Shown here in pieces: positions 23,069-32,929 of a stretch of DNA of 64,000 nt. Position 1 is the stretch's first letter. Each line of letters opens with the position of its first letter. The DNA is from Abelmoschus esculentus (taxonomy: Eukaryota; Streptophyta; Magnoliopsida; Malvales; Malvaceae), in the NCBI GenBank assembly GCA_035048815.1, contig JAUCBN010000049.1, forward strand, positions 4,719,501 through 4,783,500, written 5' to 3'. The position numbers were made by a program, and so were the translations under genes. The notes below the pieces were generated by a model. It saw only the letters and a list, made by a program, of their open reading frames with translations. It ran no database searches and was not told the DNA's origin.

Positions 23069-23816
23069 TGTAACACTCATGAAAATAATAATAATAATAA
23101 ATAAATAAAAAATAAAAAAATATATATATAAGTATATAAAAAAAATTAAATTATTTTAGAATATCTTTTTGGAACCATATTAGCTTCAGAAACCCAAAAA
23201 TAAACCCTTTTTCCCTCTCAAACCCCGATCACCGGCCGGTCTCCCCTCCACCGCGCCGTGTCCTGCACCGCCGCCACCACCGTGACCGCCTCCCTGCCCC
23301 GACCAAAACCCCTCTCCCAACGCGCTCAACCGCCGCTCCGTTCGCCGGTAATCGAAGCTTAGAGCTTCGGCAATCTAGGGTTTAAAACCCTTTTTGTTCT
23401 CGTTGAATCCGTCCACCAATCAGCGCCGGTTAGGCGCGTCGCCGGTCGTCCCAAGTTCCTTGTGTCCAGACAGTCGAAACCCCCTTAGCTCTGTGACAGT
23501 TCGTCGTCGGCTACACCTTCGTCGGAGTCCTTTGGTTTTAAGGTAAAGTGGGTAAGATTTCTTACCCTTTTTGTTTCTCTTTTGGTGCGTTTGTGGGTTA
23601 ATATTTTGGTTTATGGTTGATTTGGAGAGAAATCTGGGCTCAGATGTGTTTTCCGGCCATTTAGGGCCGCGCGTGGCCTTCACGCGCCGCCGGAAACGGT
23701 TTTCGGCCACCAGGGACGGTTACCGTGAACTGACCGGCCCAAACCCGGTCCAAACCGGCCTTGAACCGGTCAAACCGAGCCGAACCAGTCTTGAACCGAA
23801 CCGGTCAAACCCAACC

Positions 23817-24050
23817 CGTTGACCGACCCGACCCGTTGACCCGTTGACCGACCCGACCCATTGACCCGTTGACCGACCCGACCCGTTGACCCGTTGACCG
23901 ACCCGACCCGTTGACCCGTTGACTGACCCGACCCGTTGACCGTTGACCATGACATCAGCATGACGTCAGCGCTGACCGTTGACCTTGACTGCTGACGTCA
24001 GCATGACGTCAGCGTTGACTGCTGACGTCAGCGTTGACTTTGACCAAAAA
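23817..24050. promoter_or_regulatory. W-box-like array and TGACGTCA palindromes in LTR of D
   Basis: About sixteen TTGAC cores, mostly TTGACC or TTGACT, fall in 230 bp, built on a GACCCGTTGACC repeat. They are followed by four TGACGTCA octamers starting at 23961, 23993, 24004 and 24023. TTGAC(C/T) is the WRKY site and TGACG the TGA-bZIP site. Binding here is an inference from sequence only. Reverse-strand open frames over this repeat are artefacts. Confidence 0.65.
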
Positions 24051-24463
24051 GTCAAAATTTTCAAAAACTCCTATTTTATGTTTTTCGACGTCGTGAGTCC
24101 ATCCGTGAAGTCCGTTTTTCGAAATTCGAACCCGAAAGCCTCCAAATTGGACTTTAAAGTCTCGAGTCGAACTTTTCTTCCAAGTTAAGTCCATGGTTTT
24201 ATTTAAGGTCTAAAATTTATATCTGTTTGTTTGTAGGACCCCATATTTCTCCCGATCGTGCACCGACCCAACCCAGTTCCTCCCGCTTTGACCGATCCCG
24301 AGATCCGATCGTGACTCGTATGTTTTAATACCCATGAATAATCAATTCAATTTTTTTAGCTCCAGTATTAATAAAAATTTTATCTTATATTTTTAGGGTC
24401 CAGTACTGCTACAAAGCGAGGCTCGAACGCCCAGTAGATCACCTGTCTATTTCTGCCATTGAG

Positions 24464-25073
24464 GTGTGTTCCTTGTGTGCTAAATAACTATATTTTACCA
24501 TTTTGTGTTTTAAACAAATCAAGTATGTGCACATAACTATTTTCTGGGTTTATGTAAATACTTGCTTTGAATTATAAGATATAACATTTAACGATTTACT
24601 GTATATCTGGTATGTCCTGATTTATGTGTACATGTTGCCTGTTTAACTTCTGTTACTATCATCATAACTCTTGTTATTACTATATGCCTGCCATCTTAGT
24701 GTTGGGGTGATGAGTAGTATTTAATATCCGGTTCAGCCTTGATCCAGCTGGTAATTCCGCCTGTTTACGGTTCCTAACCTCAGTTAGGGTAATTCGGCCT
24801 GTTATCGGTTCCCGTGCATCAGCCGGGGTAATTCCGCCTGTTCCCTAAGGTAATCCCTTAGGCCGGTACCTTTGCCTTAAGGGCTTAGGTTAATGCTAGT
24901 ATCAGATACTATTCGGGGGAACTGTATCCAGGAGTTCGGTTGGAGGGTAGTTTGTCATGCATATTCATGATTTGATTTTCTGTATTACTGCTTAATTAAT
25001 ATATCTGTATTTTTGTTGCACTGTTGGAACACACTGGGCTTGATAACTCATACCTGTTTTCTTCCCCTTTCAG
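24464..25073 (+). other. Possible intron inside the LTR of D
   Basis: A GC-rich region ends in GAG followed by GTGTGTTCC at 24464. About 600 bp of AT-rich DNA follow, then a pyrimidine-rich acceptor ending TTCCCCTTTCAG at 25073. The surviving 3' LTR keeps both sites. Splicing is not shown by the sequence and remains a hypothesis. Confidence 0.35.
24745..24850 (+). repeat. Short repeat GGTAATTCCGCCTGTT in LTR of D
   Basis: Three imperfect units of about 43 bp share GGTAATTCCGCCTGTT. The 3' LTR has the same units at about 28285-28375. Confidence 0.7.
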
Positions 25074-25433
25074 ATACCCGTAGATAGACATCTCGGACTT
25101 GGCATTGGAGGATCTACATATTGTCTGGTTACACGTTGATGTAACATATTTGAACTTTTTCTCAGTTTACGTTATGGTGACATGTGCCAATATATATTAT
25201 ATTACTGGTGTTTTAAAAGTATTACTTTGCTATTTGTTTTACAAATTATTTTGTGAACGTTATTTCCAGCTACCCTGTTTTTAGTGACATGTACATATTT
25301 TAAATTGTTAGATGGTATTTACTTTCTTTGGCTTCAGTTAAATAATTTTTATGCCATATGTTTCGCAAATATAAACGATGTGACACTCTAGCCGGGCTTC
25401 CCGCATAGGCCGGTTTAGGGGGTTACATTTAGT

Positions 25434-25445
25434 TGGTATCAGAGC
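25434..25445 (+). promoter_or_regulatory. Element D primer binding site
   Basis: TGGTATCAGAGC follows the LTR end after TTTAGT. It is the exact plant initiator-Met primer site. Confidence 0.92.
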
Positions 25446-25621
25446 TTTTGGTTTTAAGATTCTCGGACTGTGATGGGTCCTAAATAAGTGTTTTTCTGAT
25501 AAACTGTTATAAATTTATATCTGTAAGGCCATGTCACCTATATTTTCTGTATTGTGTATGATTCTCCGGTGCCAATTCTAATCTCTTAAAATTTTAACCT
25601 TGTAGATTTTCCCTGAACACT

Positions 25622-26830
25622 ATGAGTGCCCGTAGAGCTCGCCGATCCACCCGAGGGCGGGGTCGAGCGACCAGTTTTGCTGATCTTGTAGAGGAGCCTA
25701 TTAGTGATCCTCCACCTGTCATTTCTCCAGACCCACCTGCTCCCACAAGTACCACTGTACCGCCTAACCCTCAGCCTGCTGCAGACATTGATATGTCTAC
25801 CCCTATCAGAGGGGCATCAATACCGAGCACCGAGCCCACGACAGTAGCTGATGATGCTCTTAGTAGGCAACTCCTCCAGTTATTACAGGGAGCTGTTAGA
25901 GCTTCGGGTGCGATGCCGGATCCACCTGTCTCCCAGATCCTGATCGCCAATGGAGTAAGAACTTTCTCTGGATCCTTGACTGGTGCACCTTCAAATGCAG
26001 AGACCTGGTTGTATGATACAGAGAGACGGATGGATCAGTTGGGTTTAGAACCAACTAAGAGATACCTTGGAGCGGTGTCCATGCTTGATGGTGGTGCCCA
26101 CATCTGGTGGGAGTCTGTGGTTAGTAGTGTATCATCTGATAGGCTGACATGGGACTTTTTCAAGGAAAGGTTCAAGAACCGTTATCTGGGTGACCGATAT
26201 ATGAGAGAGAGGCGTCAGGCCTTTAGAGACTTGGTACAGGGTACTATGACAGTAGCCGAGTATGAGCTTCAGTTTTTAGACCTGATGAGGTATGGTGCTG
26301 GGATAGTAGCTACAGAAAAAGATAAATGTGATAAGTTTCTGGAGGGTCTCCGTATTGGTATCCGAGACCGAGTGGCCACACATCATGATGTGGTTTTTGA
26401 AGACCTGGTAAACCGGGCAAAGACTGCTGAGGACTTGGAGAAGCTTTCTGATAGTCAAGTTACGAGGGATCAGGATCGAGAGCGGAGCAGAGACAGAGAC
26501 CGTAAGAGGGACCGTGGTCGATCTGGAGGACATTTTAGCCATGGCGAGACTTTTAGTCGTCCTGACAAGAGAGCCCGATCTACACCGAGTCAGAGAGGTA
26601 GTTCCTATCATCAGTCCGTGGCACCTCAGGGCTCTTCTGTTAGCCGGGGTGGTTCTTCAGGGATCCCATCTGTACCTGCGTGCGACTTCTGTGGTAACAT
26701 GTATAGGGGAGAATGTAGGAAGAAGATTGGAGCTTGTTTTCGGTGTGGGTCTTCTGAGCATTTCCTAAGGGACTGTCCTCATCCATCTCCCATCAGTCGA
26801 CCACCGACTCAGACTCCTGTGCGCTCTTAG
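25622..26830 (+). CDS. gag: Element D gag
   Basis: The 402-residue frame starts at the first good ATG after the leader. The N-terminus is arginine-rich (SARRARRSTRGRGR). A retrotransposon gag domain runs from about residue 117 (TFSGSLTGAPSNAETWLYD) through WWESVVSSVSSDRLTWDFF to AEYELQFLDLMRYGAG (about 220). A charged DRDRERSRDRDRKRDRGR tract (about 284-300) precedes CCHC-like modules near residues 355-392, the second intact as CFRCGSSEHFLRDC. The TAG at 26828 is in frame with the downstream protease, so gag and pol were one frame or are separated by this single codon. Confidence 0.9.
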   Translation: MSARRARRSTRGRGRATSFADLVEEPISDPPPVISPDPPAPTSTTVPPNPQPAADIDMSTPIRGASIPSTEPTTVADDALSRQLLQLLQGAVRASGAMPDPPVSQILIANGVRTFSGSLTGAPSNAETWLYDTERRMDQLGLEPTKRYLGAVSMLDGGAHIWWESVVSSVSSDRLTWDFFKERFKNRYLGDRYMRERRQAFRDLVQGTMTVAEYELQFLDLMRYGAGIVATEKDKCDKFLEGLRIGIRDRVATHHDVVFEDLVNRAKTAEDLEKLSDSQVTRDQDRERSRDRDRKRDRGRSGGHFSHGETFSRPDKRARSTPSQRGSSYHQSVAPQGSSVSRGGSSGIPSVPACDFCGNMYRGECRKKIGACFRCGSSEHFLRDCPHPSPISRPPTQTPVRS

Positions 26831-27705
26831 ACACCATCCAGATCTCAGACATCCATTCAGACACCCGCTACTAGACGTTCTCAGGGTAGAGCCTCTGGGT
26901 CTGCTGTTAGATCTGATACTAGGAGTCGAGGCCACCAGAGTGGTGGGCCATCTGTTTTTGAGGCACGTCAGCCAGCTTTGGTTTATGCCACCCGACGTAG
27001 AGATGACCGGGATGAGCCTGATGTTATTGTAGGTACTTTTACCATCTTTTCTGTTCCGTATTTTGCTTTGCTTGACAATGGCTCCACACACTCATATATA
27101 TCAAAGTCAGTATCTGGAAACCTTTCGATCTCAGTTGAGAACACTGAGAGTGTCTTTACCGTTATGAGCCCAGTGGGACAATCCTTAGTTGTAGATAAGG
27201 TTTTCAAGAGATGTCCCCTTGTTGTGGAAGGGGAAGTGTTTCTGGCAGACCTTATGGAACTTCCTTTAGAGGAGTTCGATCTAATTCTGGGGATGGACTG
27301 GTTGTCTGAGCATCGTGTTAATTTGGACTGTAAGGCCAAGAGGGCCACACTAAAGACTCTTGATGGACGATCTGTGATCTTGGTTGGTGAACGACGAGGG
27401 TTTTTATCCAATGTGATATCAGTTTTGTCTGCTGACAGAATGATCCGGAAGGGATATGAGGCCTTTATTGCTTGTTTCCTTAACACAAAGGGGTCTCTAT
27501 CTAAGATCGAAGAAATTCGCACTGTTAGTGAATTTCCTGAAGTTTTTCCTGAGGAGTTACCTGGTCTCCCTCCGGATAGAGAGGTTGAGTTTGAGATTGA
27601 AACTTATCCTGGATCAGCACCAATTTCTATGGCTCCGTACCGTATGGCTCCAAAAGAGTTAAAGGAGTTGAAGGTTTAGTTACAAGAACTTCTTGACAGA
27701 GGATT
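26831..27705 (+). pseudogene. pol: Element D protease and start of reverse transcriptase
   Basis: It reads in the gag frame. After a serine/arginine-rich linker comes the protease with active site LLDNGSTHSYIS (about 27068), where D-N-G replaces the usual D-T/S-G, then EEFDLILGMDWLSEH near 27270. The linker FPEELPGLPPDREVEFEIE (about 27550) and YRMAPKELKELK lead into reverse transcriptase. A TAG at 27677 replaces a residue expected to be glutamine, and a few codons later the sequence switches into LTR at about 27706. Confidence 0.88.
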
Positions 27706-28961
27706 CTTCCAAGTTAAGTTAAGTCCATGGTTTTATTTAAGGTCTAAAATTTATATCTGTTTGTTTGTAGGACCCCATATTTCTCTCGATCGTATACCGA
27801 CCCAACCCAGTTCCTCCCGCTTTGACCGATCACGAGATCAGATCGTGACCCGTATGTTTTAATACCCATAAATAATCAATTCAATTTTTTTAGCTCCAGT
27901 ATTAATAAAAATTTTATCTTATATTTTTAGGGTCCAGTACTGCTACAAAGCGAGGCTCGAACGCCCAGTAGATCACCTGTCTATTTCTGCCATTGAGGTG
28001 TGTTCCTTGTGTGCTAAATAACTGTATTTTACCGTTTTGTGTTTTAAACAAATCAAGTATGTGCACATAACTATTTTCTGGGTTTATGTAAATACTTGCT
28101 TTGAATTATAAGATATAACATTTAACGATTTACTGTATATCTGGTATGTCCTGATTTATGTGTACACGTTGCCTGTTTAACTTCTGTTACTATCATCATA
28201 ACTCCTGTTATTACTATATGCCTGCCATCTTAGTGTTGGGGTGATGAGTAGTATTTAATATCCGGTTCAGCCTTGATCCAGCTGGTAATTCCGCCTGTTT
28301 ACGGTTCCTAACCTCAGTTAGGGTAATTCCGCCTGTTATTGGTTCCCGTGCATCAGCCGGGGTAATTCCGCCTGTTCCCTAAGGTAATCCCTTAGGCCGG
28401 TACCTTTGCCTTAAGGGCTTAGGTTAATGCCAGTATCAGATACTGTTCGGGGGAACTGTATCCAGGAGTTCGGTTGGAGGGTAGTTTGTCATGCATATTC
28501 ATGATTTGATTTTCTGTATTACTGCTTAATTAATATATCTGTATTTTTGTTGCACTGTTGGAACACACTGGGCTTGATAACTCATACCTGTTTTCTTCCC
28601 CTTTCAGATACCCGTAGATAGACATCTCGGACTTGGCATTGGAGGATCTACATATTGTCTGGTTACACGTTGATGTAACATATTTGAACTTTTTCTCACT
28701 TTACGTTATGGTGACATGTGCCAATATATATTATATTACTGGTGTTTTAAAAGTATTACTTTGCTATTTGTTTTACAAATTATTTTGTGAACGTTATTTC
28801 CAGCTACCCTGTTTTTAGTGACATGTACATATTTTAAATTGTTAGATGGTATTTACTTTCTTTGGCTTCAGTTAAATAATTTTTATGCCATATGTTTCGC
28901 AAATATAAACGATGTGACACTCTAGCCGGGCTTCCCGCATAGGCCGGTTTAGGGGGTTACA
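27706..28961 (+). repeat. Element D 3' LTR, 5'-truncated
   Basis: It matches 24177-25427 of the 5' LTR nearly base for base, with a five-base GTTAA repeat added at the junction. It ends GGGGTTACA at 28961 and is followed by the AAGAG duplication. Confidence 0.93.
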
Positions 28962-28966
28962 AAGAG

Positions 28967-28993
28967 GCACCAAAGAGATTGCCAACTCTTCGT
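28967..28993 (+). pseudogene. pol: Sliver of element C pol between D and E
   Basis: GCACCAAAGAGATTGCC reads APKRLPTLR, the direct continuation of EFEDVFLEE before D. It is the protease to reverse-transcriptase linker. The last 24 bases recur with one mismatch at 31472-31495. Confidence 0.75.
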
Positions 28994-30012
28994 AATTTGA
29001 GTTCAAGACCATGTTATTCAGTAATTTGAGTCGCTTTGGCTAAGGTGTGTTCTCTTACTTGTGCTATATATGTTTTTCCGAAAAATATAGTTTTTGTGTG
29101 ACATGCTTAATATTTTATGTTTTGAAAAATAATTGTATGTTGCTAGCATGTCTAATTTTTGTACTGTGATTTTGATTGTGCACTTGTGTTATCATGCATA
29201 CATGTCATTATGATTTGAGAAATATTAAAGTTTACAGATTTGGGATTTCACATTTTTAAGTGTAAATATGATTTTTATATCTTGTGAATTGTGTTTTCGG
29301 ATAAATTGAGATTTCAGACAAATTATGATTTCGGATTGAATTGTGATTGTTTTCTGATTTTCAAATCATGTTACATCATATTGTGTGCATGGGATGGGAT
29401 TGTGTACGGAGGAAGTCGTGGCAGCTTTTCGGAAGCCTAAGACCACCTTGAGATTTTGGTGACGTTGTAGGTGAGGGTTCTGGGGAACTCCTCCACTCAG
29501 ATTGGTGACGCTGTAGTTGGGATTTGTGTTGTGCGTATGATATCATTCATACATCATTATTTGTATTTTTCCAAAACTATATTCTTGACAAAATTATTTA
29601 TGTGAACTGTATTTTATTTTATTTTTTTGAAATATTACTCTTGAAAAATAATTTTATAAACCGTGTTTTGTTTTATTTTGTTTATTGCACCTTAGAGACA
29701 CATTAAGCTTTTTAGCTTACCCCTCTTAGCTTTTCTCTTACAGATCTTTAAACTTTAGGCGATGCGGTACTTGGAGAATCTCAAATTTTATTCAGTTTTT
29801 TATTATCAAAACGAAACTATTTTTAGTTATTCAGGTTATTATTTATTATTTTGTAAACATTGAGATATTTGAGATATTTATGTTATCACTATGATTTTAT
29901 TTTAAATTAAAGTATATATATTTTTTTAAAATTTGTTTCTTGAGGGTAAAGTTTTCAAACGTGACTGTCTAGATTCGACCTATTTCTTCTAGGTCGGGTT
30001 TAAGGGATTACA
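28994..30012 (+). repeat. Element E: 3' part of a gypsy LTR
   Basis: It ends TTTAAGGGATTACA, like the LTRs of B and D. It shares with D the layout of a GGTGTGTTCT site (29044), a long AT-rich stretch and a TCTCTTACAG acceptor-like site (29743). The 5' part of the LTR is absent and no primer site follows, so it is a fragment. Confidence 0.6.
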
Positions 30013-31471
30013 AAAACCTTTTTTCACATTAAAAACATAACCTAATAACCTTATTTTATTTTTCCCTCATTAAATGAAGTCACTCCATCAATTTTAAAGG
30101 TAAAAATACTCTCTTTTAAATTAATTTCGTTTGGAATAATTATTACAATTTTTCTTCTTTAAAATTTATCGTTTTTCAATCGTTTTCTTCTTTAAAATCT
30201 TAGAAAGAGATTGGATCACTTTTGGAGGTGATATTTCATCTAACCTACGAAAATTTAAATTTCTTTATTGAAATTCCCAAGTTATTGGCTTCGATTAATT
30301 GTTTTTAATCTTTTTTATTCAATAAAAATCGGTTTTCTGTCAAAAACCTTAATTTTCGTTCAAGGGTTTTATCCCACTATTTTTTGGAACCTAAATTCAT
30401 GATTTTGAATGTATTAGTATGTTTATAATATGTCTTGAATATATATAATCTCTTATTTAAGGCTTAGGTGAAGTTTGGTGGGTTTCGGAAGGTTTTCGGT
30501 TAAGGTTTTGATAGGTTTTAAGGGTTGCTATGTAGGGATCCGACTTAATGGTTTATTATGTGCATTTAGAAGCACTAAACCTATGATTTTGGTGCTTGAA
30601 ATAGGGTAAGAGGTTGGAGATCAAGTTTGAAGAAGATTGATTCGTGTTGTTGACTTATCGATCAAGTAACGGTTTTGGTAAGTGGAATTATGAGCGTAGG
30701 GTGCTTTGGAAGTGTTATAAATATGTTTCAAAGATTTTGGGTATAGAGAAGGTGTGAGAAACCTCCCTATACTTCGGTTTAAGTTTAATCATTTTGCTCT
30801 CTTGAAATCCCATATTATGTCTATTTTACTATGTGAATTAGTCATGCTTGTATTAATTTTGTGCATATTTGATTATGTCTGTGATAAGATTCTAATGTTA
30901 ATGTTTTTGATAAAGGATTTTATGCTCTCATGGTTTTGATTACAAAATTTGATAAAAGATGTTTTATCGGTTTATGCATTTAATGCATGTGTTAGTGGAA
31001 AGCATGAGAATATTTTACTGTTTTAATCTTAAAACTTGAGCATTGGTTTTGTTTTTTTATTGGATATTTATGTGATGGTTAAAAGGCATAAGTTGATCGA
31101 TAATAGGATGGTAGTGCACTAATTATATAAAATGTGTACGTGTGAAATTCCTTAGTGATGCATTAAGGGGAGCTAATGTTGCGCGGTATAAGGGACTTTA
31201 TTGCATTCGGGTTTCTATCTAACTTGGACACTAAGGTGAGTTTTAGCATGATGGAACTAGACCTTCATGTAACCTCGTTCAAGGGACCAAAAGAGAGTTT
31301 GTTTATCCCAACGATTAGAGGTAATATTAATCTGATCACAAATACCAATATGGTTGAAAGGCAAGCGTTTTTATAAAACAAGCCAAAAATTTGAATCTTT
31401 AAGGGGCTTTGATCCAATTATAGTCCTAGCTGGTCTAGAATTTGCAATAATTATTTAATTAAGCCTAAAAG
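30013..31471. other. Unidentified AT-rich insert between E and C pol
   Basis: About 1.46 kb with no recognised domain. A short open frame at 31176-31376 has no recognised domain. The stretch is foreign to C because the pol linker of C resumes only at 31472. Confidence 0.45.
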
Positions 31472-32250
31472 CCAAAGGGATTGCCAACTCTTCGTGGCAT
31501 TGAACATCAAATTGATTTCATTCTTTGATCTACAATTCTGAACATGCCAGTTTATCGAAGTAATCCCGAAGAAACAAAAGAGATTCAAAAGAAAACCACT
31601 AAGTTGATGGAAAAGGTTTATATTTGAGAGAGTTGGAGCCCATGTGTTGTTTTGGTGTTGTTAGTGCCAAAGAAAGATGGGTCTTGGAGGATGTACGTAG
31701 ATTGTAGAGCTTTGAATCAGATTACAATTAAGTATCATCATCCTTTACCTAGACTTGATGACATTTTGGACGAACTTTGTGGAGCCTTCATCTTCTCCAA
31801 AGTTGACTTAAAGGGTGATTATCATCAGATTCGCATGCGAGAAGGTGACGAGTGAAATACAACCTTCAAAATGAAGTTAGGTTTGTGCGAATGGTTAGTG
31901 ATGCCTTTTGGTTTAATTAATGCAGCTACTACCTTTATGCGTTTGATGAATCATGTTCTGCGATCTTTTATTGGAAAGTTTTGTGTTTTGTATTTTGATG
32001 ATATTTTGATTTATAACAAGAATTTGCAAGATCATGTAGAACATTTGAGAGCTTTTTTAAATACTTTGTGAGAATAAAGATTGTTTGGTAACAAGGAGAA
32101 ATGTGTTTTTTGTACCGACAAACTTACATTTCTTGGTTACACTATTAGAGCACATGGTGTTGAATTTGATCCTGGGAAGATAAAGGCAATCCAGGAATGA
32201 CCACAAACGACATCGATTAATCAGTTTAAATCATTTCATGGTTTAGCTAG
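31472..32250 (+). pseudogene. pol: Element C reverse transcriptase
   Basis: The frame resumes with PKGLPTLRGIEHQIDF. Then come NPEETKEIQKKTTKLM, LLVPKKDGSWRMYVDCRALN, LDELCGAFIFSKVDLKGDYHQI and, after a TGA near 31854, CEWLVMPFGLINAATTFMRLMN and the catalytic box YFDD in VLYFDDILIY near 31995. Further stops near 32070 and 32200 interrupt the thumb. This is a gypsy polymerase distinct from those of A and B. Confidence 0.88.
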
Positions 32251-32830
32251 TTTTTATATAAGGTTTATTCCTAACTTCATTTCTATTACCGCACCACCTT
32301 TAACCGAGATTATTAAGAAGAATTCTAGCTTATTGTGGGGTAAAGAACAAGAAGATGCCTTTATGAAAATTAATGATTGTTTGAAAAAAGCACCAATGTT
32401 CGCCTTACCTAATTTTGATAAAACTTTCGAGGTTGAGTGTGATGCTTCAGGTATAGATATAGGTATAGGTATAGGTAAAGGTATAGGCTTTGTTTTGATG
32501 CAGGAAAGGAGGCCCATTGCATACTTCAGTAAGAAACTTAATGGAGCAACGCTGAATTATCCAGTCTATGAAAAAGAGATGTATGCACTAATTCGGGCAT
32601 TGGAGACTTGGCAACATTACTTTTTGCCTAAGGAGTTAGTGATCCATACTGATCATGAGGCTTTACGACACATTACATGTCAACATAAATTTAATAAACG
32701 ACATGCTAAGAGGGTTGAATTTCTTGATTCTTTTCCTTATGTTATTCGTTAAAAGAAGGGTAAAGACAATGTTTTTGTTGATGCTTTATCACGTAGATAT
32801 GTTCTTTTAAATTTCCTTGATTCCCATTTG
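32250..32830 (+). pseudogene. pol: Element C RNase H with hexanucleotide expansion
   Basis: The open stretch 32333-32752 carries the connection segment and RNase H: FEVECDASGIDIGIGIGKGIGF with the first catalytic D, KKLNGATLNYPVYEKEMYALIRALETWQHY and VIHTDHEALRHI. After a stop at about 32750 the block ends DALSRRYVLLN. At 32450-32487 a GGTATA repeat lengthens a glycine/isoleucine loop without breaking frame. Confidence 0.88.
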
Positions 32831-32929
32831 ATTGAATTTGCATATATTCGTGACTTGTATGTTGATGATTCTGATTTTCAAGATTAGTTTAATGCTTTTG
32901 AAAAAGGTTTAGATGGAAAATTTTACAGG

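Larger units (their letters stand above)
23069..25427 (+). repeat. Element D 5' LTR
   Basis: The 2359-bp LTR begins TGTAACACTC and ends GGGGTTACA. It holds an AT-rich TATA-like start (23118-23142), a GC-rich stretch (23220-23480), a TTGACC array (23817-23949), four TGACGTCA palindromes (23961-24030) and a GGTAATTCCGCCTGTT repeat (24745-24850). Its last 1250 bp match the surviving 3' LTR almost exactly. Confidence 0.93.
23069..28961 (+). mobile_element. Element D: Ty3/gypsy element with large internal deletion
   Basis: A complete 5' LTR (23069-25427), initiator-Met primer site, gag and protease are followed by an abrupt jump from the start of reverse transcriptase into the middle of the 3' LTR (27706-28961). 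Reverse transcriptase, RNase H, integrase and the first 1.1 kb of the 3' LTR are absent. The exact AAGAG duplication shows that it inserted into the pol of C as a unit and was deleted later. Its gag and LTR ends (TGTAACACTC ... GGGGTTACA) suggest a Tekay-like chromovirus. Confidence 0.92.

Noticed and set aside
23220..23480. GC-rich stretch resembling the 5' end of a host gene
   Set aside because: It lies wholly within the LTR of D, between TGTAACACTC and GGGGTTACA, and has no sustained open frame with a domain. Gene capture cannot be excluded but is not supported.
23720..23961. Minus-strand open frame rich in VNGSTGRVGQR repeats
   Set aside because: It is a translation of the TTGACC tandem repeat in the LTR of D, not a protein.
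25622..26830. 402-residue frame as a host nucleic-acid-binding protein
   Set aside because: It has the gag order (capsid domain, basic tract, CCHC), sits after a primer site and is followed in frame by an aspartic protease.
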